A stretch of 64,000 nt of DNA. Source: Sternotherus odoratus. Lineage: Eukaryota; Chordata; Testudines; Kinosternidae. This document shows positions 9,301 through 21,300 of this stretch, one piece after another (within the stretch, counting starts at the first letter, position 1; every line of letters starts with the position of its first letter). The stretch covers positions 82,006,712-82,070,711 of the forward strand of contig JAVMKO010000009.1 in assembly GCA_032164245.1 (NCBI GenBank), in the 5' to 3' direction. Under the pieces are notes generated by a model. It made no database searches and was not told the origin of the DNA. It saw only the letters and a list, made by a program, of their open reading frames with translations. Made by a program: the position numbers and the translations under genes.

Positions 9301-12300
9301 CGCATCCGGCCCGCGGGCCGTAGTTTGGAGACCCCTGATCTAGCAGAGCAAGGAATAATGCGATTCAACGGCTGGAAGTTAAAGCTAGACAAATTCAGAC
9401 TGAAAATAAGGCATACATTTTACAGTGAGGGTGGTTTAACCATTGAAATAATTTACCAAAGGTTGTGATCGAGTCTCAGTCACTGAGTGTTTTTTATTCA
9501 GGATTGGGTGTTTGTCTGAAAGAGCTGCTCTAGGAATTCTGGGGCAGTCCTGTGGCCAGTGTTACGGAGCGTGGCGGACTAAACTATCACGATGGTCCCT
9601 TCTGGCCTTAGAATCTGACTGAAATGAGTTGAAAATAATGGGAACTGAAAGGAGGTCTTCACAATGCATGGCACTGCACATGATCAGGCTCTCACATTCC
9701 TGAGTAGTAAAAATATTTCAAGGGAAATCAATTTTGATATAGTGAGCTATTAATAATCATTTCTCAATTTCCAGTTGAAGAGAGGGAGGTTGTAAGGATG
9801 GTGATACATGCCAGACCTAACTTTTGTTTTCTGCTCTAGTCCTGGAATTGTGTCAAAAATACTCAAGGGGGAACTAATTGTGGTGCAGACTGTCAAGCTG
9901 CATCTACAGCTTAAGTCCTATAAAGTGTTCGTTGAAATAATAATTGCCTTAATTCTAAGTATTTTTCCACTTTCCCCATTTCTCTGTTATATTAAGTGCT
10001 ATCCAGTCTTGTGATTTATCTTAACCTTGTTCTTCTACAGAGCCGCAGACTGCAGATGAAGGTGGAGCTGGTAGTATTGATTTCAAAAATGGCCTTTTGC
10101 TATTACTTTACATTAACTACTAACCTTTTGAACTGGAATTCTCACTTTCACTGATGGGAGTTACTTTCCCCGTAGCTGGATCTGGGCCAGCAGGGCTCAG
10201 AACACTGCAGAAGCAGCACCCTTGGTCCTCCGTGGAGAGAGTGCCCTATATCTTTAACAATCCCTCCCAGACAATTAAAGTGGGCCTTTTTATTGATGAG
10301 ATCAAGGGGATCTGAGAGAGGATATTATCTATAGTGTAATGAGGATATAAAGCATGGAAAAAAATGGGAGATGTTTCTGGCTCTGGGTATATGCTGAATG
10401 GATATTAATATGGTACTCTGTAAACCAGAATTGTGTAAACAATGATTTGTTACTTTGCAAACAGTTTAAGCAATAGCTGGAGAAATTCTCCAGTGCACAC
10501 ATTTTGTACATTTCACAAATGGTACATTTTCATGATACAGTACAAACATTGGGGAGCATTTTCCTTTCCATACATTTAATTTCTGTGGAAGGAGTTTGCA
10601 AAAATGAGTGACAGTTATTCCAATGAGTGACAGTGATTCCAAGCTTTTTAAAATTAATTTTCCATTGACTTTCTAGCACCTTTTGTGGAAGAGGTTGAGA
10701 CACACTCATAGACTAGATTATAAGCAGTTCAAATGTTTTTTTTAGGCCAGGTTTACACTTGAAGGACTTTGGTGGTATATTATACTGGCAAAAGCACTTT
10801 CAATGTGCGCACCATTTATACCAGCCAAACTTGTTTTTGCTGGTATAGTTTATTCCATCAAAATAATTGCCTGGTAGAACTTCATCTACACTAGACATTC
10901 TTGCCGGCACAGCTACATCCATCAGAGATTATGCATCTTCACGCCCCTGAGTGACATAGCTATGCTGGCAAAGGTTTGTGTGTAGACGTGGCCTATGTGT
11001 AATCATGGACATTTAATTTTTGTATTTGAGGGCTAAAATGACAGCCCCCCTCATGTGAGACCCAGCTAAGTCTATGAGCACTAAAAAAATCTGTGCATGC
11101 TTCTAGCTATACTAATCTAGTCCAGCTGTCTCATAATGCTGACAATATGAGGCTTGAAAACTCATTCAAAGTTTAACTGAGCATGATTTAACTCCCACAG
11201 CTTATTCTGGCAGCCATAGCACATTTTTTCCCTCTTCTCCTGCTCCCCTCAGCATGGATAGGCAGTTTGCTCCAAAATTAACCAGTTTGACTGGATTGGT
11301 TCACTTCTATTAAACATGTAATCCTGAGGTACATGTATTAATTCCAGTTGTTTCCCACTATCCAGTCTAATTTCTCTTGAAAGCCAGTTTAGAATACCAC
11401 ATTTTGTCCTATTTTTGAAAGTCATATTTATCTCTGCTCTTTTTGGTTTTCCCCATTTCTAAATGACAGCAAAAACAAAATGTGCTCTTTATTTCTCATT
11501 GTTAAAGACAGCCTGTGTTTTATTTTACACTAATAAGCCTTTACTTCTGTCTTGTTCCTGAAGGACATACGTCTTGAATGTATATCTTCTCTCCTTCTTG
11601 ATGTCACTATCCAGGTCCATCAAAAATTACCAGAGTCCTCCAACAAAAATGTCAGGCCTCATATTTCTGATGTAAAACAACAAAACTTGAAGTCTGTATA
11701 CATCATCAAGTAGCAATAAGGGGTACATTCCCCTTTTTTTGTTTTGCAGTTCACCCTTATTGGTTTTGCATAAGGTCTATTCAGCAGTCTAAACAATCTT
11801 AATCTGAAATAGCTCTAAACAGCTTAATCTCATTTTTTAGGGATTTTTTTTTTGGTTGGTTGGTTTTTGTTTTTGTTAAAATGTTTTGTCTTGTCCAGGA
11901 AACAAAAAGAGGTAAAGGTAAAGCAGACATTTACAGGCACTAGTACTGGAACATTCAGTTCATACTGAGACACAGAATCAAGCAGTCACATATCTGCTAT
12001 CCAGTTTTAACTCTGTGAAAATAAAATTCTGTGTTGGGTTAATTTTTCAGATTTCTTGAGAAATTAAAACAAATTACTGCACCTTTGTCTTGTTCAATGC
12101 CCTGTGAGTCTTCCTGTGCCTAGTGAGCAAGAAAAGTGTAGACACGATAAATCAATCCCCGAGCACACATGCTGTGAGAGGCGGAAGTGGAGTCGACGGG
12201 GAAGTGGCAGCGGTTGACTTGCTGCCATGTGGATGACTAGGTAAGTGGACCTAAGATGCACAGAGGAGGAGTACAGGAGTTGACGAGGAGCACGCTCGGT

Positions 12301-15300
12301 GATCGATTTATCATGTCTACACTAAATGCAATAGATTGATCACTACCTGCCGATCCAGCAGGTAGTGTAGCCATACCCATAGATCCTTGACAACAAAATC
12401 CCAGCAATTGAGATGAAGTTCCTGAGAGACAAAGGTCCATACCATTTGAGAATATGATGGTCATCAGACATGAAGTTTGATGCCACACTCCAGTACCCAT
12501 GTCGGCCCTGTGTGCACATTGAAAAATTACCCTGGCGTTATGTTGCACACTTGCTCCAATTTTTGCAATTTTTCATACATAAATGATCTATAACCTTTTC
12601 CCAAGAAAATACTACAAACACAGAACTAAGTCATACCAATAATTAAGAAACCATTGATTTGATGCAATGAAAAATTTTCTCCGATAATTCCCTAGGACCT
12701 CAGAAGCAATTCTTCTCGCTAGTGGCCAGACTAAAGGAATAATTGAAGCCATCTTATAAAGTCATTAAAATTGTGTTGGCCAGACAGGTTAAATAGGATT
12801 TGTTAGAATCCTAAATGGTGGGTATAACTTAAAGCTTTCTTGCAAATGGAAATGCAAATACCACGTACATATCTCTTGTTCCTAATAAAGTTTAGTTTTA
12901 CAATGTTATATATCACTCATACTTGGGGTCAGTTGACTTTTTTTAATAATTGAAGTTCATGTGAATACTCAGGCTATTGCTATGTGTTTTTGAAAATCCC
13001 ATCCCAGAACATATCCTATATTAAAAAATAATAATAAGGAAAGGGAATTAGTACAGAAGTGATGGAAAATAACTGTTAGTGGATGTAATTTCCCTTAGAA
13101 AATACCTGATCATCTAAAAACTCTAAAAGCTGTTGCCGCTATCCCAGGTTTCTGACATCTTCCCTTATAAAATAACCTGTGTGTCTGCCTTAGAAAAAGC
13201 GTCCCAACTTTAAATCTTCATTTCTGGCATTTACTATTCAGGTGCTATACAATAAATCTTTCAAATCATGCTGTGGGAGTGGAATGTCCTAAAAAAGGAA
13301 GGTTCTCTTCTTTCTCAATCTGCTCTTACTTTGCTGTCCTTTCGTACCTCCTTAAAACAGTTTCTTAGCCCTGATCTACACTTGGTGTGTGTGGGGGGGA
13401 TCAACCTAACTTACGCCATTTCAGCTGAAGTCAATGTATGCAGGTCGACTTACCTCTGTGTCCTCACAGCACTGAATTGCTCCCCCCATCGACTCCTCCT
13501 GTGCCTCTCGGCGCCGTGGAGTTTTAGAGTAAACGTGACAGCGCTCGAGGATCAATTTATCCCCGAAAGATCCTGTGGGTAGTATAGACCTACCCTTGGT
13601 GTATGATGGAGGGTAGCTATGTAGCAGTTCTGGAGTTTGTACACTCACATACACACACAGTTACATCCATCCATCCATGAAGGCCAATCCAGTCAAATCC
13701 TCATATTGGCTGCTTCTAGAGGAAACTGCCATAGCATGTTAGGGAACCTTTTGAAAAGGGAAAAGAAACTCCTTCCAAGGTTAGTAACCCCTTTTCCCCT
13801 TTAGTATGGCTTTATTTGCTAATAAGTTAACCAGCTTTGCCATTAATATTTGATATGCATGAAACAGAATGTTCAGTACTTTAGGGTTTTACTATGCTGG
13901 TATGTGCTACTTTTAGATGCACTACCAGGAAATACTTACCTACTTCAAAAGGGTTTGTGATTTATGAATTGTTTGTAAAGTGCTTTGAGATCCTTGAGTG
14001 GGAAGTACTGTGTAAAAGAATCGGAGCAGAACTGGAAATGGCTTTTGGGAAGTAATACTTACACTTCCAAATTTATCCCCAGAAAAATATGTTGAAGGAC
14101 ACTTTTTCTGACTGAAGATAAATGCTAAAATAAACGTTTCTTTCTGCAGCCAACAAACGTTCCACATCCACAGCAAACCTCAAACAAACAGAAGCTGTCA
14201 TCAACAAACGTTTGTCATCTTCTGCTGCACTTCTAAACTCTCCTGATCGGAGTAAGTGTTTTGGGGTTTTGGGAGGGAGTTACTTGGCTTCCTGGGGAGT
14301 AGGTTCCTCCGACCTGTTAATTCATTTCTCATGTGATCTCAAATGCATTTTACTCAATTTGTTAATCCAGCAGACAATGCAGTTCTTGACCCAATCCTTG
14401 GTTGTGATCTCTGTGTTAGAGCAGAAGAGTAATGGTAAAGATCACTTTTCATATTTCTAGGATTCCGTTTTATTAAAATCAAATCTTGGCAAGCGATTTA
14501 TGAATTACCCATTTCACATCAACTCAAAGGGTGTGCATGCCTTAAATCACAGACTTAACTTTGATAATACTAAACATAGTAATTGGGGGATGGGGCAGTG
14601 TTTTAAATTGCACAGAAGACAACTATTTTCCTGAGTTAAATAGATTCAAATCTTTGGTTGCATATTCACAACAAAAATAATTTGCATCTTGGCATTAAAA
14701 ATCTGTAGCATGGCCCTGAACTCATGCTCTACATATTGCAGAGCCGTGATTCCTTGTAAGATATAGAAGTGTATTGTAACACGAGCAAAAAAATTTGAAA
14801 ATTCTGCTGTTCCCTTTTTTCACATTGACCTTGGGCATTGAGGTTTCATGGGATGTATCTTCATACTATCCATGCAGAATGCTTATACAGTAAAACCCCG
14901 ATTTAACGGACTTCGGATGCAACAGACAAAATTTATGAGCAAGTCCGATGCATCCAAAATCCGTTTTTTGGGTCCAGGCAGCGGGCGGGCTGCCTGCCGG
15001 CTCCCCGCTGCCAGCCCGCCCGGGTCCCGGCAGCCGGGACCCGGGCGGGCTGACGGCTCCCGGCTGCCGTGATAGTTTATTATACAGTAAAACCTCGATA
15101 TAAGGGACTAATTCGGGCGGGCTGCTCGTTTTTTTTAATTATTGTTAAATAACGGACTTTCGGCTTTAACGGACACCCCCTCGCCCGAATTAGTCCGTTA
15201 TATCGAGGTTTTACTGTACCATTAGTTCTAATGTATTAAACTAGTGGTTTTCAACCTTTTTTTCATTTGCAGACCCCTACAAATTTTTGAATGAAGGTGT

Positions 15301-18300
15301 GGACTCCTCTGGAAAACTTAGACATAGTCTGCGGACCCCCAGGGGTCTGCAGGCCACAGGTTGAAAACCGCTGTATTAAACTATTGCACCTTACAAACTC
15401 TATAATTATGGACCTAAGGTTTTTTCCAGAATGGAGCAGTGCTTCTTTTCTTGAAGTTTCGCTGTTTTCTCCAAAACCCTACTAGTGACGAGCCTACTAG
15501 TGTTGAGGAACATAATCAAGCTTAAATCCAGTCACTTTTTAAAAATGAGTTGCTGATATAACAGTTGCTCCACCGTCCTCCTGTCAATGTTTGTGGTTTT
15601 ACAGTCCTATTATATTTTTAAAAGGTTTCTCCTGTTGCTGTGTAAAATCATACCAATGGGGGAAATACTATCAAATGTAGAAAGTAAACAAATTGGGAAA
15701 ATTGAATTATTTTTTCTCCTTTTTTCATTATAGGGAACATTAGTGTTACATGTAACATTAAGTACATTTTCAGACAAGTGATTTATTAAAAAAAAAAAGA
15801 AACTTAACAAGCACCAGTAAATACTACCAACAATGGTGTAGTTCTGTGTCTGACTGCAGTCTTCATATGAAGTACATGTCATAATGCCTTTTCCAGACCG
15901 GAAAGCTGATAGTAACATTAGGAAGGTCACTAATCTGTTTTTAGAGGAGAAAATTAAAAATGAATTTCACCACCACAAATAATGTCTTTTTTGTTTTATG
16001 TTCTCAAGGCTAAGAGAGAACTCTCTGAAGCCTCAGCAGTGCTGTGCTAACACATTTAGAGAGTGGTCATGGTGAACAGTTTCCCTCCTTCCAGAAATTA
16101 CTATCCCTTATTGTTACAAAAATCATGCATAAATTGAGGAGAAAGGATAACATTTTTTTTCTGAAGCCCAACATGAAGACAGATTAAGGGCCCAATCCTG
16201 AAAACATGTATACATATGGGTAACTTTACATGTGTGATTATCCCTGTTGAAGTTTGGGACTACTCATAATTAGAATTATTTATATATATCTGTGTTTTCA
16301 GGATTAGGCTCTAGGTATGACCCAGAAATAGAGATTTATAAAATGATGGTTTATATGCACACTAGAACAGAAAGGAAAACATATTTAATAAATTATCAGC
16401 CAAAAGCGATTGCTACTAAACCTATTGCCATTCTGTAACAGAAATCCTAACAGAGCAACTTCCTTCAGTATTTTTGGAAAACCCTGTTATGTTAAGTGGC
16501 TTGAGAGTAATCCTAGAAATGGGTAGGAAGTCATCAATTCCAGCCCCATGCTCTGTGGTAGGATCAAATAAAGCTAGACCATCTCTGAGGTGTGTTTGTT
16601 TAACTTGTTCTTAAAAACCTCCAATGATGGGGACTCCACAGCCTTCCTTGGAGGCCTATCCCAGAACTTATCGACCCTTCTAGTTGGAAAGTTCTTACTA
16701 GTATCTAACCTACATCTTCCTTGCTGCAGATGAAGCCCATTACTTCGTATACTGCCTACAGTGGACATAGAGAACAGTTAATCACCATCTTTAACATATT
16801 GGAAGACTGTTATAAGGTTGCCCCTTGATCTTCTTTCTCAAGACTAAACATGCCCAGTTTTTTTCAATCTTTCCTTATAGGTCAGGTTTTCTAAACCTTT
16901 CATCATTTTTTTGTTGTTGTTGTTGCTCTCCTCTGAACTCTTTCTAATTTGTCCACATCTTTCCTAAACTGTGGTGCCAAGAATTGGACACGGTATTCCA
17001 GCTGAGGCCTCTCCGGTGCCGAGTAGAGTGGGACAATTACCTGATGCGTCTTAGATACAACACTCCTGTTAATGCACCCCAGAATCATATTTGCTTGTTT
17101 TTTCAGCTGCATCACATTAATGACTCATATTCAGTTTGTAGTTCACTATAACCCCAAGATACTTTGCAGCAGTACTACCGTCTAGACAGTTATTCCCTGT
17201 TTTGTAGTTGTGCATTTGTTTTTTTTCCTTCCCAAATGAAGTACCACAGCTGTTCTGGAAAATGAAAACCGTAGGGGATAATTATGGCAAATCACTCAGG
17301 TTATAAAACTTCCCGAGAGGTATCATGTTCTTTGGAGGCTTGCATAGTCTGGTTCAGACTGGATTCTCCAGATATCACCAGACAAAGAAAGGAATTTTGG
17401 ATGAATAGCTGATTTGGGGCTGCCTTTCTGGTTCTGGATCTAAGCTGGATGAATTTATAATCACAGGGAAAACCCAGTTGTGGGTTTTGAAGGACTAAAA
17501 CCTATCAAAGCCCTAGGTTGCCTTTGGAGTTGGGGGTGACCTGGTAAGCTTTTTTTTATATGCATGAAGGTTCTTTTATTGTTTTTTAATGTTTTCTCTG
17601 TAATGCTTTTACCTTAAGAATAAATGTGCTTGCGTAGAAGGAGCTGTGTGGTATCTTGTAATTGCGAGCAGTACATTGGTAATAGCCATCTGAGAGAAAA
17701 GGAAAACACACATGCTGGCCTTTTAGGAGGTCTGCCTTGCTGGTATATCACAATGTAAGGTAGGGAGCTGTGTAGCCTCAAAATCTCTGGTTACAAGGGA
17801 GTGAGATATGGGTTTCTGCCCAAGAGAGGTTATGGCTGAGAGCCGGAAATCTTAAATGAGTGCCCTTGGTGGACCACAGGGTAGGAATACAGGTTCAGTT
17901 GCCTTGAAACAATGTGAATATTCAGACTCTTTGGGGAAAATGTTCAGTGCTCACCTTTATTTTCTCTAACAACGAAGAGAGATTTAGATCAGGACTCCAA
18001 GATACTGCTCATACCAGCCTAACAGGTTAAAGCAATTATACACTCTTGATCTGGCTTCCAGAGAGCAGCTAGTCTTTAGGTAAATGATTCATGGAATGTG
18101 CACAGCTCTTCAGGTTCTGTTGCAGCTCTTCTGTGTCCAATCACAACTTCATAGAGGTGCCCATCTAGGATGGTTGTAACTTGTGTGCGGGGTCCAGCCT
18201 GACACAATCATCTCAGATGCTGTGTGGGTTTTTTTTGTTTTTTTTTAATTTAATCTGATTTAACATTTTTCTTTATTAGCCACCTTAACTGTTCTTATGC

Positions 18301-21300
18301 AGGGAAAATATGAAATATGAGATTTCAAGTTCCTCCCACCACTAGAACCCAGCTGTCAAAATATAACAGCTATTTTGCACACTGGAATGTGCTTTCAAAG
18401 CAGTATTGTTCTGTGTAATAGTATAATTCAGATTAACCTTGTTTTATGCCTTTAAGACCTATATGTATTTATGTAGAGCTTCTCTTTTAAGCACACTTTA
18501 TATTCCTGAAAATATTGGCCAGGTAGATATTTTTAAACTCTTAAACTGAACTGATTTAAAAACAAGTTAATCAAACACATTTTTCTTCATTTCATCTAGA
18601 GCTTTATCATATACTTTATTGAATCTTGATTGATTCATTTGTTTTTTAACAGAAATTTAGTGTATAAATTAGAAACTTAAGGATTCCAAATGATTATTTG
18701 TGCTCTCAACTTATTTGAGGATGCACTTTTTATTTCTTGCCACAAGGTGGTTCTGAACAGTTCATAAATCAATCAGATTTGATTACACTGCTATAGCTTA
18801 TACTGTATATAACAGAGGGGTAGATGCTTAAAGGAACATTTCAGGCTTCTCTATAAAATGTAATCACGTAACTTGCACTTTCACTTACAGGTACCACAAA
18901 GAGAAGTGCTTCATTAAACAGACTGAGTAACAAAGTTTCTCTGCAGTCTGAGCAGCAACCACCGAAAGGTTCACAGGTGGAACAGAAAGGTGCAGGAAAC
19001 AGATTTTTTTTTTTTTTAAATCGGAGATAGCAAATTGAATATTTCTTAAATGTAAACTGTATTTAAACTGAAATGTCCAAACTTTGTTTAGAAGTACTTT
19101 CACTCCGAACAGTGTAGCCTATTGTGCATAAAATGTGACCATTTGGACTTTGGTATCCTTATGCACATACTAGCAATATCAAACATTGTATCCAGAATTC
19201 TTCTGTTTCTATCTGCAAGTGTGTTTTCTCTGAAGCTGTACTTGGGGTGGGTGTGAAGTAAACCAGTATGTACAACTTGTGTGGCCAAAGTATTGTATAA
19301 TTTTTAAAACAATTCTGGATTATAGGTATTCTTGGCAAAATATAATTTTTTAAAGAAAGGGAGTGGGGAATTCAGAAAATCAACTATGCAAATCTCTTGT
19401 TCAAAATAATATTCCTTTGCGCTTGTTCTCTAGGAGGAACAGAAAAGAAGAGGAGCACATCATTGAATAGAATAAGTAATAAACCTCATTCTTCTCCTGA
19501 ATTAGAGAAAGTGAAAAAGGAAGAAAGACCAGGTGGTTAGCTATTTATAAAACTAAATCCTAATCTTGTAATTTAAAGCAACGCACGGTAAAATTGCATA
19601 GGATTATGGTACTTAAGTAGTTTCTTCTGGTTCCTCTACATCTGGAAACTTAGTGAGAATTCTAGTTATTTAGTAGTAAAGATTAAACTCTTTAAATTTC
19701 TTGTCTCTGACAAAAAAAAATTCTGTCAGGATTTTTGTGAATTATACTTAATCATGCTAGAAGTAGGTGAGCAAAACGATTATATATACAAGTCAAAGAG
19801 AAAAGGCTTGGAAAGATAATCTTGATTAAATTAAGATAAAGAAATCATTTCATTTTAAACGCTAATATTTTTTTCCTGTATCTTATTCTGTTTGGCTTTA
19901 AAAGCTTTGTTAGTTTTTCAGTTTACAGGGAATCTCTCTGTTCCTGCTGCTGAACTGAGTTTAGTGCCTCCAAGTTAGGGGGGAAAATCTGTTCTCATTT
20001 GTCTCTGCTTTTCTTTACATCCATCCTTAAAGTACAAGACGACACCTTATTAAGAACTTCTTTCTAATAACTCTTTTCTGCTTGACGCTAATGGATGCCA
20101 GCTTTAATAAACATCTTCCTTTCAATTACACATTTGAAATTTTCCTTTTTAGCAGCTTTTGCCCTGATAAGAAACTACAGTAGAATGCCTGGAACCCTTT
20201 TTCATATTGAGTTGACCATGATTACTATATATGTGAGCTTGTGCAAATAAGACTTAACAATAGCTAACAACTGTTGGCAATAATTCGTAAGGTTTTTCTC
20301 TGGTTTGTGCCACAGTCTGTTGTAATATCCTCTGTTGCATCCTGACCTCCAATGAAGATAACCTCTGCAAAGCTGAATCCAAAGCTTTCTATGTTTTGAC
20401 TTATTTCAGCATTCCATCTGTGTTTTATGTTTGTTTGCATATCATTCTCGACACATAACAATTAGTAATAAGTCAAGGACAACAAATGCAATCATATCTG
20501 ATTGCAGTGTTTAATCCTGCTATACTATTACTATGTATTTCCCTCTTCATTACTTTAATATTTTCTTCTGAAAATGTTATGATTTGCAACAGTACTCACA
20601 AAGCTCCTTTTCTCTTTGATGCTTACTTTCTTCATTATATGACTTCATGTTGAATCCTTTTTGATTTGTTCCCATCATTCAGCTCGTCGCTCCCAGATCA
20701 GTCCTCTGGAGAGTAATGTAATCAGTCGCCTCCTCGCCCCCACACAGGCCTCCTTAGCTAGGAGTAAAAGTGCTGCTACATTATCGGCTGATGGACAAGA
20801 TCCCTCAGGTAACAGGAGTACAGTAAAAGCCTGAAAGTGATAGCAGTTGCTTTCAAAGCAAGAGTTGATATGACAGTTGCTAACTATGTTACCTTTCAGC
20901 ACAATTCAAACATTTAGTTAACACATCACTATGTATAATACTTCACTAACATTTACTTTGGTAAAATAAATGCAATCTATATTTTATGTTGCATGTTTAT
21001 TTTGCGATTTCATAGACTAGTATTGGCTTTTAAACTACAATACCAGTTCATTCATTCTGCAGAGAATTGTAAACTGGTATGTATTTTTGCATGGAACTGT
21101 CTCTGAGATCCGCATTCGAATTTAAATGACAGCTTAGGAGGAGGAATCGGAAAACTAGTAATGTTTCAAAGGAGGCCTAAGAAACTAATAAGCATGGGGC
21201 ACAAATTGACTTATCTGAGGGAGAGCAAATTTTTCAGTGAAAAAGCTGCTGGAACAAGATGACTAAGTTACCTGTGACTTTTTTTTTTTTTTTTAATCTA

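Larger units (their letters stand above)
7939..9337. mobile_element. 1.4-kb non-autonomous hAT element carrying three tandem arrays
   Basis: It starts caggggtctccaaactttt and ends tagtttggagacccctg, a near-perfect terminal inverted repeat. A perfect 8-bp target duplication, atctagca, lies at 7931-7938 and 9338-9345, typical of hAT. Subterminal gggccgcatt/gcgggccgca sequences are also inverted. The interior has no transposase. It consists mainly of a 15-bp array (about 8105-8210), an 11-unit array of about 60 bp (8225-8850) and a 36-bp GC-rich array (8950-9206). Confidence 0.92.
6630..9630 (+). mobile_element. Decayed CR1-group LINE, interrupted by a hAT element
   Basis: Degraded frames around 6690-6910 resemble the CR1 endonuclease end (GDFS, LLDLVLADRDELI, GSLGTSVHD). 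7600-7930 matches the post-reverse-transcriptase region (gtgttcagttctggtgccca). 9346-9625 gives the last coding part and the 3' UTR, ending atggtcccttctggccttag. The hAT element at 7939-9337 splits it. The copy is internally deleted and full of stops. Confidence 0.75.
10071..14149. other. MAP7D3 intron with MITEs
   Basis: It contains three MITE-like inverted-repeat elements (10745-10993, 12135-12385, 13368-13597) and otherwise AT-rich sequence without further exon signals. Confidence 0.6.
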
